In this document: positions 1 to 8,183 of the stretch, piece by piece
Layout of the letters: the number at the start of each line of letters is the position of its first letter
Position numbering within the stretch: position 1 is the stretch's first letter
Source: Treponema sp.
GTDB lineage: Bacteria; Spirochaetota; Spirochaetia; Treponematales; Treponemataceae
DNA length: 64,000 nucleotides
Direction: 5' to 3'
NCBI GenBank assembly: GCA_017525605.1
Contig: JAFXSM010000036.1
Span: 87,580-151,579 of the forward strand
Made by a program: the position numbers and the translations under genes
The notes under the pieces: generated by a model
The model's database searches: none
Seen by the model: the letters and a program-made list of their open reading frames with translations, nothing else
Told to the model about the DNA's origin: nothing

Positions 1-408
1 TTCCTCGTCATCGTCGAAAATCGAAAAATTGGCAATCATAATCTGATAAGTCCGCCTGAGATTATCGTAATCGTTATCGACGGCCTCCTGACCGGAAACC
101 AATCGAGAAAGGTAATATTCCAACCGATTCCCGTGATTGTAATTCTCGTCCTGCATCTGCATCTCGATATCGACGAGCCTACCATCCTCAAGTTTGCAAT
201 TCAAATCGAGACGAATATTCTTGTCGTTTATGCACTGCGAAAGCGGAATATCATTGTTCAAGACAAAGACTTCCGCCACATTCTCATTTATCAGAGCGCT
301 AACGAAGCATCTCAGCGCCTTTCTAGAATCATCCCTATCCTTCGTGAACATACTTTTGAACGTTATGTCCAAAAGTGGAGTCAATAATCCATTCTCTTCA
401 TCAAACAT
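1..408 (-). CDS. Rpn/PD-(D/E)XK nuclease family protein, partial (C-terminus beyond left edge)
   Basis: Read on the minus strand from ATG at 408, this gives an open frame of 136 codons with no stop before the window edge. An in-frame TAG lies four codons upstream, so the N-terminus is probably complete. The product begins MFDEENGLLTPLLDITFKSM and later has IRLDLNCKLEDGRLVDIEMQ. The first matches the start of the PD-(D/E)XK transposase-like family (PF12784, Rpn/RpnA-type). The second is the D-x(n)-ExQ nuclease core. Proteins of this family are recombination-promoting nucleases or orphan relatives, often present in many copies in treponemes, and they act on cytoplasmic DNA. No clear Shine-Dalgarno sequence precedes the start. 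Family identity is fairly secure; activity is unknown because the rest lies outside the window. Confidence 0.8.
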   Translation of the reverse strand, partial: MFDEENGLLTPLLDITFKSMFTKDRDDSRKALRCFVSALINENVAEVFVLNNDIPLSQCINDKNIRLDLNCKLEDGRLVDIEMQMQDENYNHGNRLEYYLSRLVSGQEAVDNDYDNLRRTYQIMIANFSIFDDDEE

Positions 409-442
409 AGATTGATTCTAGCATATTTTATGATTGTTCGAT

Positions 443-491
443 AATTGAGCCTGCCCGAAAGAGAGTTTTCGAACAGGCTCAATTTTTTTTT
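443..491 (+). terminator. Strong hairpin with T-tract between Rpn gene and chemoreceptor
   Basis: An 11-bp outer stem (443-453 with 474-484) and a 5-bp inner stem (456-460 with 467-471) are followed on the plus strand by a run of Ts from 483 to 491. Both neighbours are on the minus strand, where the hairpin is preceded by As and followed only by ATTATCG. As a terminator it therefore fits the plus strand better. It may still stop or process minus-strand readthrough. Confidence 0.5.
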
Positions 492-508
492 GGGATTGCG
501 ACAAACCG

Positions 509-2623
509 TCACACAGTGAACAAATCTATCTGCTCGCCGATTTTGTCGATTGATTCCTTGACCTGCGCGGAAATGCCGCTGAGGGTCGCGCCGGTCTCGT
601 TGATTTTCCTTGCGCCGTCGGACATTTCGTCCATGCTGGAATTCATCGCGCCCGTGGACGCGCGGAGGTGATTCATCTCGCGGACAACTTTGTCGCTCTG
701 TCCCGCCATGCTTCGCGAAGACTTGCGGACTTCGACAGTGCTGTCGTTCATGTTCTTGAGAGCGTCGGTTATCTGCTTCGAGCCGTCATTCTGCTCTTCC
801 ATCGCGGCTTTAATCTGAACCATGAGCTGGCTCGTCTCCTTGATTTTGTCGGAGACCGTCGAAAGCGCGCTGCTGGATTCGTCCGAAGAAGAGACGACAT
901 CCGCAATCGAGTCGCGAATCGCAGAAAGCTGGTCGCCGATTGTGCGCGACTGCTCGCTCGATGTTTCCGAAAGTTTCCTGATTTCGTCCGCAACGACCGC
1001 AAATCCCTTTCCCGCCTCGCCCGCATGAGCAGCCTCGATTGCGGCGTTCATCGCGAGAAGGTTCGTCTGTTCCGCAATTGCAGAAATCGCCGCGTTCGCA
1101 TCCTGAAGCATCTGCGACTGTCCTTCAATCTGCTGTATCCTTTCGTTCACAGCCTGCTGCTTCCTGAATCCAATCTCGGCGTTCACCTGCAAATCCTCGA
1201 ACGACTTGCTCATCTTGTCCACGGAGCTGTTCACCGACACGATGTTTCCAATCATCTGCTCGACAGCCGAACTTGCCTGCTCAACTCCTGCCGACTGGCT
1301 CTCAATCATTTTGTCGAGCGTCGAAATCGATTCCGATATGCTGTTCGTGTTTTCGTCTGCATTCTCCACGCTCGTATTCTGATTTCTAATCTGACCGTGA
1401 ACGCTCTCGATATTCGCAAGGATTTCCGTAATCGCGCTTGAGGCATCCTGAGTGCTTTCCGAAAGGGATTCTCCGCTGACGGCAAGACTTGTCTTCGACT
1501 GCTTTACCGCGCTGACGATTTCGTGCAGCTTGTCCATGAAACTGTCAAAATAGATCACGAGGTCGCCGATTTCGTCACGAACATACAAATCGCACCTCTT
1601 CGTAAGGTCAGCTTCACCTGTCGAAAGATTTTTAAGGAATTTCGAGACATTGCCGATTCGCTTGAGAAGCCACCGCATGAACCTCCAGCCGATTAGGACG
1701 AGGACTGCGGCAATCAGAGCACTAAGCGGAAGAACGAGACGGAGCGTCGCAAATGTCGTGTCCGTCACAATGTCGAGGTCTTTTGCAAGGCATATCATTC
1801 CGTTCACGGAGGACGAATCGTCCTTGAGCGGAGCGTACACGGAGAACAATCTTTTTCCGAAATATCTCACCTCGCCGGAATAAGTCTCACCGCGGGAAAG
1901 AACCGAATTCCTTATATCAGCATTATCGAGTTTCGAGCCAATGGAAGCTGCAACTGTTGACTGAACAATCTGCTCGCCTGAAAAAAGCGCGCAGTCAACG
2001 TTGTATCCGTTCTCCATCAGCGTGATGAAATCTTCCGTCGCCAAATCATAAACGGACACGACAGCACCGACAATTTCTCCGTCATAAAAAACAGGAGCCG
2101 AATAAATCATTCCGAATTTTGCGTTTCCAACCGGCTGATAATCCGTGAACTGCTTTCCGCCTAGCGAACTCTTGACTCCGTTCAGCGACATGAGCGACAT
2201 TCCGTTTTTCAGGATATTCCCGTCGCCAACAACGACAGAGCCCGACTTGTCGACGAATGCCATTCCCTCAAAATCGAACTGCTCTGAAAAATAATTCATG
2301 GCATTATCAAGCGTGTCCAAGTCGCCACTAGCCAACGCCTCCTTAACGTCAGGCCTGTCCGCCGCCATCACTGAATAACTTTTGAGAGTCACGTTCCAGT
2401 CAACGAGAACGCGGAGCGCGCCTTCCGACGTGTGCAAAAGCCCCGCCTTCGTATCCGAAATCAGATTGCTCTTGAAAACGTGGAGCGAAATCGAGACAAC
2501 GCCCACAGTCGCCACAATGACCGACAACCCGATTATGAAAAGGAACTTCGTTAGAATCGAAATATCCCTTTTCGCGTTCTTGTCGAATCTGTCCAAGCTT
2601 TTTCTTTTATTTTCACCGCCCAA
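509..2623 (-). CDS. Methyl-accepting chemotaxis protein with periplasmic Cache-like sensor
   Basis: Transmembrane chemoreceptor that passes ligand occupancy to CheA/CheW and so controls flagellar reversal. The start is TTG at 2623, chosen because GGAGG (2631-2635) lies seven bases upstream. Segments: TM1 at about residues 24-46, a roughly 245-residue periplasmic region of Cache type, TM2 at about 296-316, a HAMP-like stretch at about 317-370, then the long helical signalling domain. The kinase-control hairpin tip is near residues 515-545 ([19 protein letters not shown]). The C-terminus is DLFTV, with no CheR-tether pentapeptide of NWETF type. The ligand cannot be read from sequence. The signalling domain closely resembles that of the propeller receptor at 47109-50630, including a shared -FTV end, so both may join the same arrays. 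Confidence 0.95.
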   Translation of the reverse strand: MGGENKRKSLDRFDKNAKRDISILTKFLFIIGLSVIVATVGVVSISLHVFKSNLISDTKAGLLHTSEGALRVLVDWNVTLKSYSVMAADRPDVKEALASGDLDTLDNAMNYFSEQFDFEGMAFVDKSGSVVVGDGNILKNGMSLMSLNGVKSSLGGKQFTDYQPVGNAKFGMIYSAPVFYDGEIVGAVVSVYDLATEDFITLMENGYNVDCALFSGEQIVQSTVAASIGSKLDNADIRNSVLSRGETYSGEVRYFGKRLFSVYAPLKDDSSSVNGMICLAKDLDIVTDTTFATLRLVLPLSALIAAVLVLIGWRFMRWLLKRIGNVSKFLKNLSTGEADLTKRCDLYVRDEIGDLVIYFDSFMDKLHEIVSAVKQSKTSLAVSGESLSESTQDASSAITEILANIESVHGQIRNQNTSVENADENTNSISESISTLDKMIESQSAGVEQASSAVEQMIGNIVSVNSSVDKMSKSFEDLQVNAEIGFRKQQAVNERIQQIEGQSQMLQDANAAISAIAEQTNLLAMNAAIEAAHAGEAGKGFAVVADEIRKLSETSSEQSRTIGDQLSAIRDSIADVVSSSDESSSALSTVSDKIKETSQLMVQIKAAMEEQNDGSKQITDALKNMNDSTVEVRKSSRSMAGQSDKVVREMNHLRASTGAMNSSMDEMSDGARKINETGATLSGISAQVKESIDKIGEQIDLFTV

Positions 2624-2648
2624 AACACAACCTCCAACTGCGCTTTTA

Positions 2649-2677
2649 TTTTTAGATTCTGTTTAAGAATAACACAA
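2649..2677 (-). promoter_or_regulatory. Possible promoter of the chemoreceptor gene
   Basis: On the minus strand TTGTGT (2672-2677) and TAAAAA (2649-2654) are separated by 17 bases, about 30 bases upstream of the TTG start. The match is only moderate. Confidence 0.3.
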
Positions 2678-2742
2678 GAAATTGAATTTCAGAAAGAAAA
2701 AATGAGAAGGAGGACGAAGGGAGATTGGAGGAATATAGAAAT

Positions 2743-2810
2743 AAAAAATCCCGCAAAGCCATTTGAAGTGTACCCCATTTATTGGACACTTCATTTGACC
2801 TCACGGGATT
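2743..2810 (-). terminator. Terminator of the lipoprotein cluster, interrupted by an IS-end-like insertion
   Basis: AATCCCG (2747-2753) pairs with CGGGATT (2804-2810), and on the minus strand the stem is followed by a T-run (complement of 2743-2748). This is an intrinsic terminator for the gene ending at 2861. Its loop has been enlarged by the 28-bp palindromic insertion at 2765-2792. Confidence 0.6.
2761..2796. mobile_element. 28-bp IS3-family end-like relic flanked by ATTT duplication
   Basis: Positions 2765-2792 begin GAAGTGTACCCC and finish TTGGACACTTC, with a 7-bp inverted repeat at the tips. They are flanked on both sides by ATTT (2761-2764 and 2793-2796), which looks like a 4-bp target-site duplication. 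The first 12 bases are identical to the left end of the IS at 63861-63872, and the following five-base spacer plus TTGGA also aligns. It is best read as a minimal non-coding derivative or excision remnant of that IS family. A chance direct repeat cannot be excluded. Confidence 0.6.
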
Positions 2811-2860
2811 CAGATTTACGAAACACGGCATTGAACCGTGATTCGTTTCAAATCAAAAAC

Positions 2861-5284
2861 TTACTGGCTGATACGAACGATTTGAGTAATATCGTATGTG
2901 TAAGTTCCCTTTGTTGCGGAAATCGTGAACAAGTATTTACCGAGCAGGTAATTTGTCAGCTTGAAGTCGAATGTTCCGCTTGCTGCATCAGCATCATAAG
3001 TAACTGCATTGTCAGCGATGCGCGTAATTCTGAGATGAATCTTGCTGTACTTGATGTCATGCGCAGCACCAGCATCATCTGTATATTTAGCATTCGTGTT
3101 CAATGAAATTGTGATTCCATCGATTGTATCGCTGATAGACAACGGATCAGTAGCATCGGCAAGCGTAATCAAGCTATCCGTAGTTCCATCTCCGGCATTT
3201 GTAGCTTCATTCCAGAGCGTGCTACTTTCAGTAATATAGTCCGCAGTTTTGTCCGTAACTCCCGACTTGAGAGCTACAGTAAAGAAACCTTTGTTGAGTT
3301 CGTAACGACTCATATCAGTGAAGTTGACATCTGCGGTGACATCAACAGTCGTCTTGAATTTTGCGACAAGATAAAGATTCTTGAAGCCAGTGTACAACGG
3401 AGGAGTATAATCTTCAGAACCGGCAGTAAGGTCAGTAGCATACGCTGTTCCGTTCACATCACCTTTCATCCATGTGAGCCAATATGAGCCGTTGGCATCT
3501 TTGAGTTCGACATGAACGCCAGACTGTGCAGTACCAGTAGTGTCGATGTAATCATTTTCAGCTCCAGTTACCCCCGTAATAGGCGGAGTTGCACTCGTAT
3601 CTGCTTTTATAGAGTTTGGATGGATAATGGCAACTTTAGAAGTGCTGACAGAAGCTGTAGATGCATCCGCATTATGCTGGCTTTCGTACAAAATCGTCGC
3701 AGGCATTTTTGAAGCAGCAAGAGTTCCGTCTGCATCGACATAAGTTCCGCCGTTAAGATCGTACTTAATCTGATAACGGTTCATCGTTGCTACATCATCA
3801 TCGAAACTCTGCATAGTAAGAGTATATGGATCGTTAGTCTGAGTTGGCGTAACTGTCTTTCCGCCGACAGTAATGTCTGTGCCTTTTGCACAACCATCGG
3901 TAGAAGCAAATGTTGTAGGAGAAGCAGGAATTTTGTGCAAATCAAGATATGTGTAATCAGAGTTACCGACATCGTTTACGGCACGAATTCTAGCTACGAA
4001 CCTGTGCTCCATAGGAAGAAGCATCTTGAGATGGCTTTGATTCATGTTAAGCGAACCGACACTGTCACCCGAACCGCTGTAAGAAACAAAGAGCGGACAT
4101 TTAGAAAGATTTGTCTTATTGAGGAGAAGCACATCTGAATCAGTTATATCTTCCCACAAAGTAGGGCTTGTAGTTGTAATGGCAGCATTAAAATCTTTTG
4201 CCAAACCTTTTGTCTTAGCCTCATCACCCCATTCATCATCCGTTGTCGGCATTTTCGGATAAAGAGCCGTAGAAGTTTTGTCATCGACTTTCATAAGCTC
4301 AAGCTCGAATCCCGTCTCGCAGTCAGATGTGTCAGTCCATGCGAATTCAACAATGTAGTGTGAACTGTCAGAGCTTGTAGGGTCTGTAAAGCCAGCAATA
4401 AAATCGGCAGGCTGAGTCGGAGGATAGTCGATAATGTCGCGAATCCAGAAAGTACCTTTCGTTGTCTGATTTGTAAGAACTATAACTTTCTCAGAACATT
4501 TATACGATTTATTAGGAGTTACATTTGTATTGGTCAAAGTTACAACCAAATTGTAAGAGCCTGCATCAATCGTAGATGTATCAACTTTGAATGATGTAGT
4601 GTCGTTTACAGTTCCATCAGAAGCAACGGTGATAGGAGCCGCACTTGATGTCGGGTAAACAATCTGAGAGCTTGTGTCATAATCATAAAGACCTGCAGTG
4701 ACGGTGTAGCCGGCAGGAATTGTAAAGCCAGCGACAGTCTTGATTCCAATCTCAAGTTTTCCCTGACCGGTCATATTGTTTGCCGTCAAAGTAAATGCAA
4801 CCGCAGTGTTGTATCTCAAATCCGCCGTGGCATATCCAGCAAGAGCTGCAGCTGTCTTTACTGTAGACTCAGCCAAAGTTGCAGAAGCTGTAACAACTCC
4901 CTGAGGAACTGCATAAAGTTTGAACTCATAAGAATTCAGTTCGAAGGTCTCCGTCACAGTTCCAACAGTTTTATCATCAGCACTTGCCGTAAAAGTGGTT
5001 TGTCTTACAGTCCAATTTGTTTCTTTCAATGTCTTGTAGGCAAGAAAGAAATCAAGATTATCTGCATTGATGCTATCCGGCAAAATTGTACGAGCAGAAG
5101 AATCTCCGGAAGACGGAAATTCAAGAACTTTCTCGTCAGCCCGTGCAGTCAAAGTTATTTCTTTTGAACTGGAAACGGACGTGTCGTCACTGACAGTTGC
5201 ATCGGAATTCAAGTTAGAGCAACTGGCAAAAAGCACAGTCGCAACACCGGCAACAATCGCTGCAAGTTTTAAAATTTTTTTCAT
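2861..5284 (-). CDS. Large treponemal surface lipoprotein with FN3-like and InlB-repeat-like regions
   Basis: The start is ATG at 5284 (MKKILKLAAIVAG), chosen over upstream in-frame codons because GGAGG stands about six bases before it and a signal peptide follows directly. The lipobox-like FASC puts the lipidated cysteine at residue 22. The 807-residue product is Thr/Ser/Asp-rich and probably all-beta. A region starting PPTQPADFIAGF and containing FAWTDTSDCETGFELEL resembles a fibronectin type III fold. QIKYDLNGGTYVD resembles the internalin B-repeat/Listeria-Bacteroides motif (YDxNGG). These are typical of exported adhesion-type lipoproteins, but no function is assigned. It is last in a three-gene cluster after two other exported proteins, 69 bases downstream of the nearest. 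Confidence 0.8.
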   Translation of the reverse strand: MKKILKLAAIVAGVATVLFASCSNLNSDATVSDDTSVSSSKEITLTARADEKVLEFPSSGDSSARTILPDSINADNLDFFLAYKTLKETNWTVRQTTFTASADDKTVGTVTETFELNSYEFKLYAVPQGVVTASATLAESTVKTAAALAGYATADLRYNTAVAFTLTANNMTGQGKLEIGIKTVAGFTIPAGYTVTAGLYDYDTSSQIVYPTSSAAPITVASDGTVNDTTSFKVDTSTIDAGSYNLVVTLTNTNVTPNKSYKCSEKVIVLTNQTTKGTFWIRDIIDYPPTQPADFIAGFTDPTSSDSSHYIVEFAWTDTSDCETGFELELMKVDDKTSTALYPKMPTTDDEWGDEAKTKGLAKDFNAAITTTSPTLWEDITDSDVLLLNKTNLSKCPLFVSYSGSGDSVGSLNMNQSHLKMLLPMEHRFVARIRAVNDVGNSDYTYLDLHKIPASPTTFASTDGCAKGTDITVGGKTVTPTQTNDPYTLTMQSFDDDVATMNRYQIKYDLNGGTYVDADGTLAASKMPATILYESQHNADASTASVSTSKVAIIHPNSIKADTSATPPITGVTGAENDYIDTTGTAQSGVHVELKDANGSYWLTWMKGDVNGTAYATDLTAGSEDYTPPLYTGFKNLYLVAKFKTTVDVTADVNFTDMSRYELNKGFFTVALKSGVTDKTADYITESSTLWNEATNAGDGTTDSLITLADATDPLSISDTIDGITISLNTNAKYTDDAGAAHDIKYSKIHLRITRIADNAVTYDADAASGTFDFKLTNYLLGKYLFTISATKGTYTYDITQIVRISQ

Positions 5285-5353
5285 ATTTTCCTCCATGTTG
5301 CAGAAAAGATACACGTTTAAAAACAGTGATTCACCATGCGCAATCACAACGCG

Positions 5354-5854
5354 CTAATAATACAAATGTCTGTATATAACGATAGCCGCAACGTCCTTGT
5401 ACTCGCTCCCCCTTTTGTCAGTAACGGTCAAAGTCACTTCATAAACTTTATTAGATTCCAGCCCTGAATCAGGGATGTATATCTGAAACAACTTTTCCCG
5501 CCATGCATTATATTTTGAAACTCCATCTTCATAACCGAATGGATAAAATTCAACAACGGAATCATTATCATCAGGGTCTGTCAGTTTCCAGAGAATCGAA
5601 GCGCATCCGTTAGGAGCTGAAAGTGTGAGCGTGGAATCTTCCCAAACAAAATACTCTTCAAGAAGCATTTTTGAAGGAACAAACCCCTCGTCACCTGGCT
5701 CAAGAACTTCCTCCTCCTCGCTCTTCGACACCGTCGTATACGCCGTGGTGAACCCCTCGTTGTACTGGTCAACCATGTCCTGCACGCTGTTTCCGCAAGA
5801 GGCTGCTATCAAGAGAAAAACTGAAGATGCGGCGACAAAATAAAATTTCCTCAT
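5354..5854 (-). CDS. Small predicted lipoprotein, unknown function
   Basis: A 166-residue protein with a short signal peptide ending IAASC, giving a lipid-modified cysteine at residue 20. It then has an acidic linker (KSEEEEVLEPGDEG) and a C-terminal beta-rich half. The passage from SAPNGCASILWKLTD to EVTLTVTDKRG looks like an Ig-like/PKD-like strand pattern. Its ATG overlaps the stop codon of the upstream gene (ATGA at 5851-5854), so the two are translationally coupled. I do not recognise the family. The context suggests an envelope complex made with its two neighbours. Confidence 0.75.
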   Translation of the reverse strand: MRKFYFVAASSVFLLIAASCGNSVQDMVDQYNEGFTTAYTTVSKSEEEEVLEPGDEGFVPSKMLLEEYFVWEDSTLTLSAPNGCASILWKLTDPDDNDSVVEFYPFGYEDGVSKYNAWREKLFQIYIPDSGLESNKVYEVTLTVTDKRGSEYKDVAAIVIYRHLYY

Positions 5855-6912
5855 TTTTTGCTTCTGAACATTTCTATAGGAATCGCCACCCCAACTTTTC
5901 CCTCAAACACAAATTTCCAGTTCGTATCATACTGAACGCCAAACGAGGCGCGCAGCCACTTCCAGCTAGCACCGACGGAGAAATCCGCAAGCACGTTCGT
6001 GTACAACTTTCCGAAATGCGCATTCTTCAAGCTGTTGTTGTACAGGAATCTGAAATTCACGCCAAGCGCAAACTCGGAGAACACGCTGATTCCGCGGTAC
6101 AGATTGTTGTAGATGAGCCCAAAGCCGCCATAAGTGTACGTCCCGTAAAAGCAAGGGGCTGCAAGATTCGCTCCGTCAACCTGATACGAATACGGATAGT
6201 CACCATTCGGATTTCCGCGACCGAGGCCTGCGCCACAAAGCCAATAAACCTGCTCCCTGAAATAATTCCTGTACGAAACATCGAAATTCCAGCAAAGCCC
6301 GAAATAGCTTTTCGGAATCGAATTCAATCCGATACAGAAACTGAGCGTACTTTCAAGCGGAGTTTCTTCCGGCTGCTCCTCAACGTTTTCTTCCTGACCT
6401 TCGCTCTCCTCTTCTTCGTTCTCCTCCGGCAAATCCTCGTCTAAGCCATCTTCATCGGCATCATCTTTTTCTTCGTCTTCTGGCTCTTCAGGCTCACTTT
6501 CTTCGTCATTTTTTTCTTCGTCTTCTTTTTCATCGGAAGGCTCTTCTTCATCGGCATCCGGCTCGTCCGACGATTCCTCTTCCTGAACCTCTTCCCCTTC
6601 ATCGTCAGGATCTATCTTGTCGCTGTCGAAATCATCCTCTTCATCAGGGTCAGCCTTTTCGGACTCGTCGGAATCATCTTCCGCATCATCAGGGTCGTCT
6701 TTCGGGTCAAAATCGACGAAAAAAGCATTTCCGTTTTTGTTGCTTTCATCGAGAAGATTGAAATTTCTGGCAGATTTTTGGATTCCGTCGTTCAACCAAC
6801 TGTTCAAATCATCGTGAAAATCGTCTTTCAAAAAAAAAGTCGCAGAAAATGAACTCGGAACAAAAAAGAAAAGGAATATACAAACTAAAAAAAATCCAGA
6901 CTTTTTACGCAT
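5851..6912 (-). CDS. Exported protein with long acidic linker and C-terminal beta-barrel-like domain
   Basis: The start is taken at ATG 6912 (MRKKSGFFLVCIFLFF), where a signal peptide begins; the longer frame upstream has no exported-protein character. After a short N-terminal part there is an extreme Asp/Glu/Ser/Pro-rich stretch (about residues 60-195). A C-terminal domain of about 150 residues follows, rich in aromatic and glycine residues in alternating patterns (YGTYTYGGFGLIYNNLYRG), as in small outer-membrane barrels. The acidic part could be a periplasmic or surface spacer or a calcium-binding region. It heads the cluster with the two lipoproteins, overlapping the next gene by 4 bases. 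No family is recognised. Confidence 0.75.
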   Translation of the reverse strand: MRKKSGFFLVCIFLFFFVPSSFSATFFLKDDFHDDLNSWLNDGIQKSARNFNLLDESNKNGNAFFVDFDPKDDPDDAEDDSDESEKADPDEEDDFDSDKIDPDDEGEEVQEEESSDEPDADEEEPSDEKEDEEKNDEESEPEEPEDEEKDDADEDGLDEDLPEENEEEESEGQEENVEEQPEETPLESTLSFCIGLNSIPKSYFGLCWNFDVSYRNYFREQVYWLCGAGLGRGNPNGDYPYSYQVDGANLAAPCFYGTYTYGGFGLIYNNLYRGISVFSEFALGVNFRFLYNNSLKNAHFGKLYTNVLADFSVGASWKWLRASFGVQYDTNWKFVFEGKVGVAIPIEMFRSKK

Positions 6913-6994
6913 CCTTGCCCCATTTCTGATTTTCGGCTGCAAATCCATTTGCCAATAAACATCAATATTAGGGAATATTTTATCACAACGGAGC

Positions 6995-7036
6995 AAAAAA
7001 AAAAGCATAAATTCAGGATTTCTGAATCTATGCTTT
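6995..7036 (-). terminator. Terminator of the tRNA-Gln/tRNA-Glu transcript
   Basis: AAAGCATA (7002-7009) pairs with TATGCTTT (7029-7036). An inner ATTCAG/CTGAAT stem (7011-7016 with 7022-7027) closes a 5-base loop. On the minus strand the hairpin runs into a long T-tract (As at 6995-7004). It lies just beyond the 3' end of tRNA-Glu. Confidence 0.75.
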
Positions 7037-7047
7037 AAAAAGAAAAA

Positions 7048-7120
7048 CGGTCCCTACGGGAGTCGAACCCATCTCTCCGCCTTGAGAGGGCGGCGAACTA
7101 AACCGATATTCGAAGGGACC
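7048..7120 (-). tRNA. tRNA-Glu (CTC)
   Basis: The minus strand folds as a cloverleaf: acceptor GGTCCCT/AGGGACC, anticodon stem CCGCC/GGCGG with loop CTCTCAA (anticodon CTC), and T-arm ATGGG-TTCGACT-CCCGT. CCA is not encoded. It shares a transcript with the Gln tRNA 30 bases upstream. Confidence 0.93.
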
Positions 7121-7150
7121 AGTTAAATAATCAAGTAAAACTTGAAGTAG

Positions 7151-7221
7151 TTCCCCAAGGAGGATTCGAACCCCCACAGTCAGAACCAGAATCTGAAGTG
7201 CTACCATTACACAATCGGGGA
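7151..7221 (-). tRNA. tRNA-Gln (CTG)
   Basis: The minus strand folds as a cloverleaf: acceptor TCCCCGA/TTGGGGA, D-arm closed by GTG/CAC, a perfect 5-bp anticodon stem TCAGA/TCTGA with loop TTCTGGT (anticodon CTG), and T-arm GGGGG-TTCGAAT-CCTCC. CCA is not encoded. It is the first gene of a two-tRNA transcript. Confidence 0.93.
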
Positions 7222-7278
7222 AGGAAACTTGCTAGAAGTTTTTTTTGTATCTGACGCTGTATCAGCGCTGATGAATGT

Positions 7279-7307
7279 ATATTAGCACACGAATATTTTT
7301 TCGTCAA
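7279..7307 (-). promoter_or_regulatory. Promoter of the two-tRNA operon
   Basis: TTGACG (7302-7307) and TAATAT (7279-7284) on the minus strand have an ideal 17-base spacing and lie about 58 bases upstream of the mature tRNA-Gln. A TGATACAGCG stretch and an A-rich segment fill the leader. Confidence 0.6.
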
Positions 7308-7403
7308 CAGTTTTTGAAAAAAAATTTGCAAATTTTTTATTTTTTTTCTGCGCATTGTTAGCCGCGCCTAATTCGTTCAAATGCGACAATATTCCGCTTG
7401 TTT

Positions 7404-7431
7404 TTGAAAAAATCTGATGTTACATTATTTT
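7404..7431 (+). promoter_or_regulatory. Possible ferredoxin promoter
   Basis: TTGAAA (7404-7409) and TATTTT (7426-7431), 16 bases apart, lie about 30 bases upstream of the ferredoxin start. The -10 is weak and the region is AT-rich, so this is tentative. Confidence 0.25.
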
Positions 7432-7458
7432 AATCATTTTTTAGCGAGGTATTAGGAT

Positions 7459-7632
7459 ATGGCTTACAAAATCGATGCCGGAACATGCGTAAACTGCGGA
7501 ACATGCGAACCTGACTGCCCAGTTGGAGCAATCTCAGAAGCAGACGGACACCGCCAGATTGATGCAACAAAGTGCGTCAGCTGCGGAACATGTGCTTCAG
7601 AGTGCCCTGCAGCAGCAATCGCAGAGGAATAA
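7459..7632 (+). CDS. 2[4Fe-4S] ferredoxin
   Basis: A 57-residue cytoplasmic electron carrier of clostridial type. Two CxxCxxCxxxCP motifs are present, with cysteines at residues 10, 13, 16, 20 and 39, 42, 45, 49, which would bind two [4Fe-4S] clusters. The length is typical of this family. It would shuttle electrons for pyruvate:ferredoxin oxidoreductase, hydrogenase or similar fermentative enzymes, none of which is in the window. The ATG has GAGGT about eight bases upstream. The gene stands alone between a weak promoter and a strong terminator, so it is probably a single-gene transcript. Confidence 0.95.
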   Translation: MAYKIDAGTCVNCGTCEPDCPVGAISEADGHRQIDATKCVSCGTCASECPAAAIAEE

Positions 7633-7655
7633 TCGCAGTTTTTATTCTTAAAATA

Positions 7656-7704
7656 CCTCGGAAAGCCGAATCAAACAGTCTCGGCTTTCCGAGGCTTTTT
7701 TTTT
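7656..7704 (+). terminator. Ferredoxin terminator
   Basis: A perfect 14-bp stem (7656-7669 with 7681-7694), an 11-base loop and nine Ts (7696-7704), directly after the ferredoxin gene. Confidence 0.92.
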
Positions 7705-7730
7705 CTCATTTCATGCTGTAAACTTTTTTT

Positions 7731-8129
7731 ATGGTAAAAAAAATTGTCGCAGGCTACGGAAGTCTGTTTAACGCATTTTCAAAAATGGCGGCTCTCGTAG
7801 TCGTCTGTGCCGCAATCGGAGCGGCGTTCGTCATTCCGCTATGGAAATTCGCAACCGAAATGCCAAAAGCCTATACAATCGTCGTCATGGTTCTGATGAT
7901 TGCGGCGGCAATTTTTCTCTGCGCAAAAAAAATAATCGACATCGGAATCAAGCCTGTCGCATCTTGGCTTGCAAAATTCGTCATAATCGCGGGCGGAATC
8001 GTCCTGTGCATCAAATTCGTTCTCGACGGAAACCGGATTCTCGCGCTTCCGACAATCCTTGCGATAATCGCGCTCTACGGAATAATCTCGTTTGGCTTCA
8101 AAAACGGAAAAAAGAAAGTTGAAAGCTGA
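7731..8129 (+). CDS. Small four-helix membrane protein, unknown function
   Basis: A 132-residue, strongly hydrophobic protein with four predicted transmembrane helices at about residues 20-38, 48-65, 80-98 and 103-123. Ends are lysine-rich (MVKK..., ...KNGKKKVES). No motif identifies a transporter or enzyme. There is no evident Shine-Dalgarno sequence before the ATG; the nearest upstream DNA is a T-run. A 13-bp direct repeat (8114-8126 and 8135-8147) spans its stop codon. Coding potential is supported by length and helix pattern. It precedes the M23 peptidase gene by 54 bases. Confidence 0.65.
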   Translation: MVKKIVAGYGSLFNAFSKMAALVVVCAAIGAAFVIPLWKFATEMPKAYTIVVMVLMIAAAIFLCAKKIIDIGIKPVASWLAKFVIIAGGIVLCIKFVLDGNRILALPTILAIIALYGIISFGFKNGKKKVES

Positions 8130-8183
8130 AAACTGAAAGTTGAAAGCGAAAAAAATGGTCGGGGACGAATTGAACGAAGGATT

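Noticed and set aside
133..387. Plus-strand frames of 84 and 73 codons near the left edge
   Set aside because: They lie opposite the partial Rpn-family gene, which is clearly the coding strand.
668..1441. A 257-codon plus-strand frame opposite the first chemoreceptor
   Set aside because: It is the complement of the conserved chemoreceptor signalling helices; the protein is Arg/Leu-rich with no family features.
8114..8147. 13-bp direct repeat at the end of the small membrane-protein gene
   Set aside because: Two copies of a low-complexity GAAAG-rich unit; probably slippage with no functional sign.
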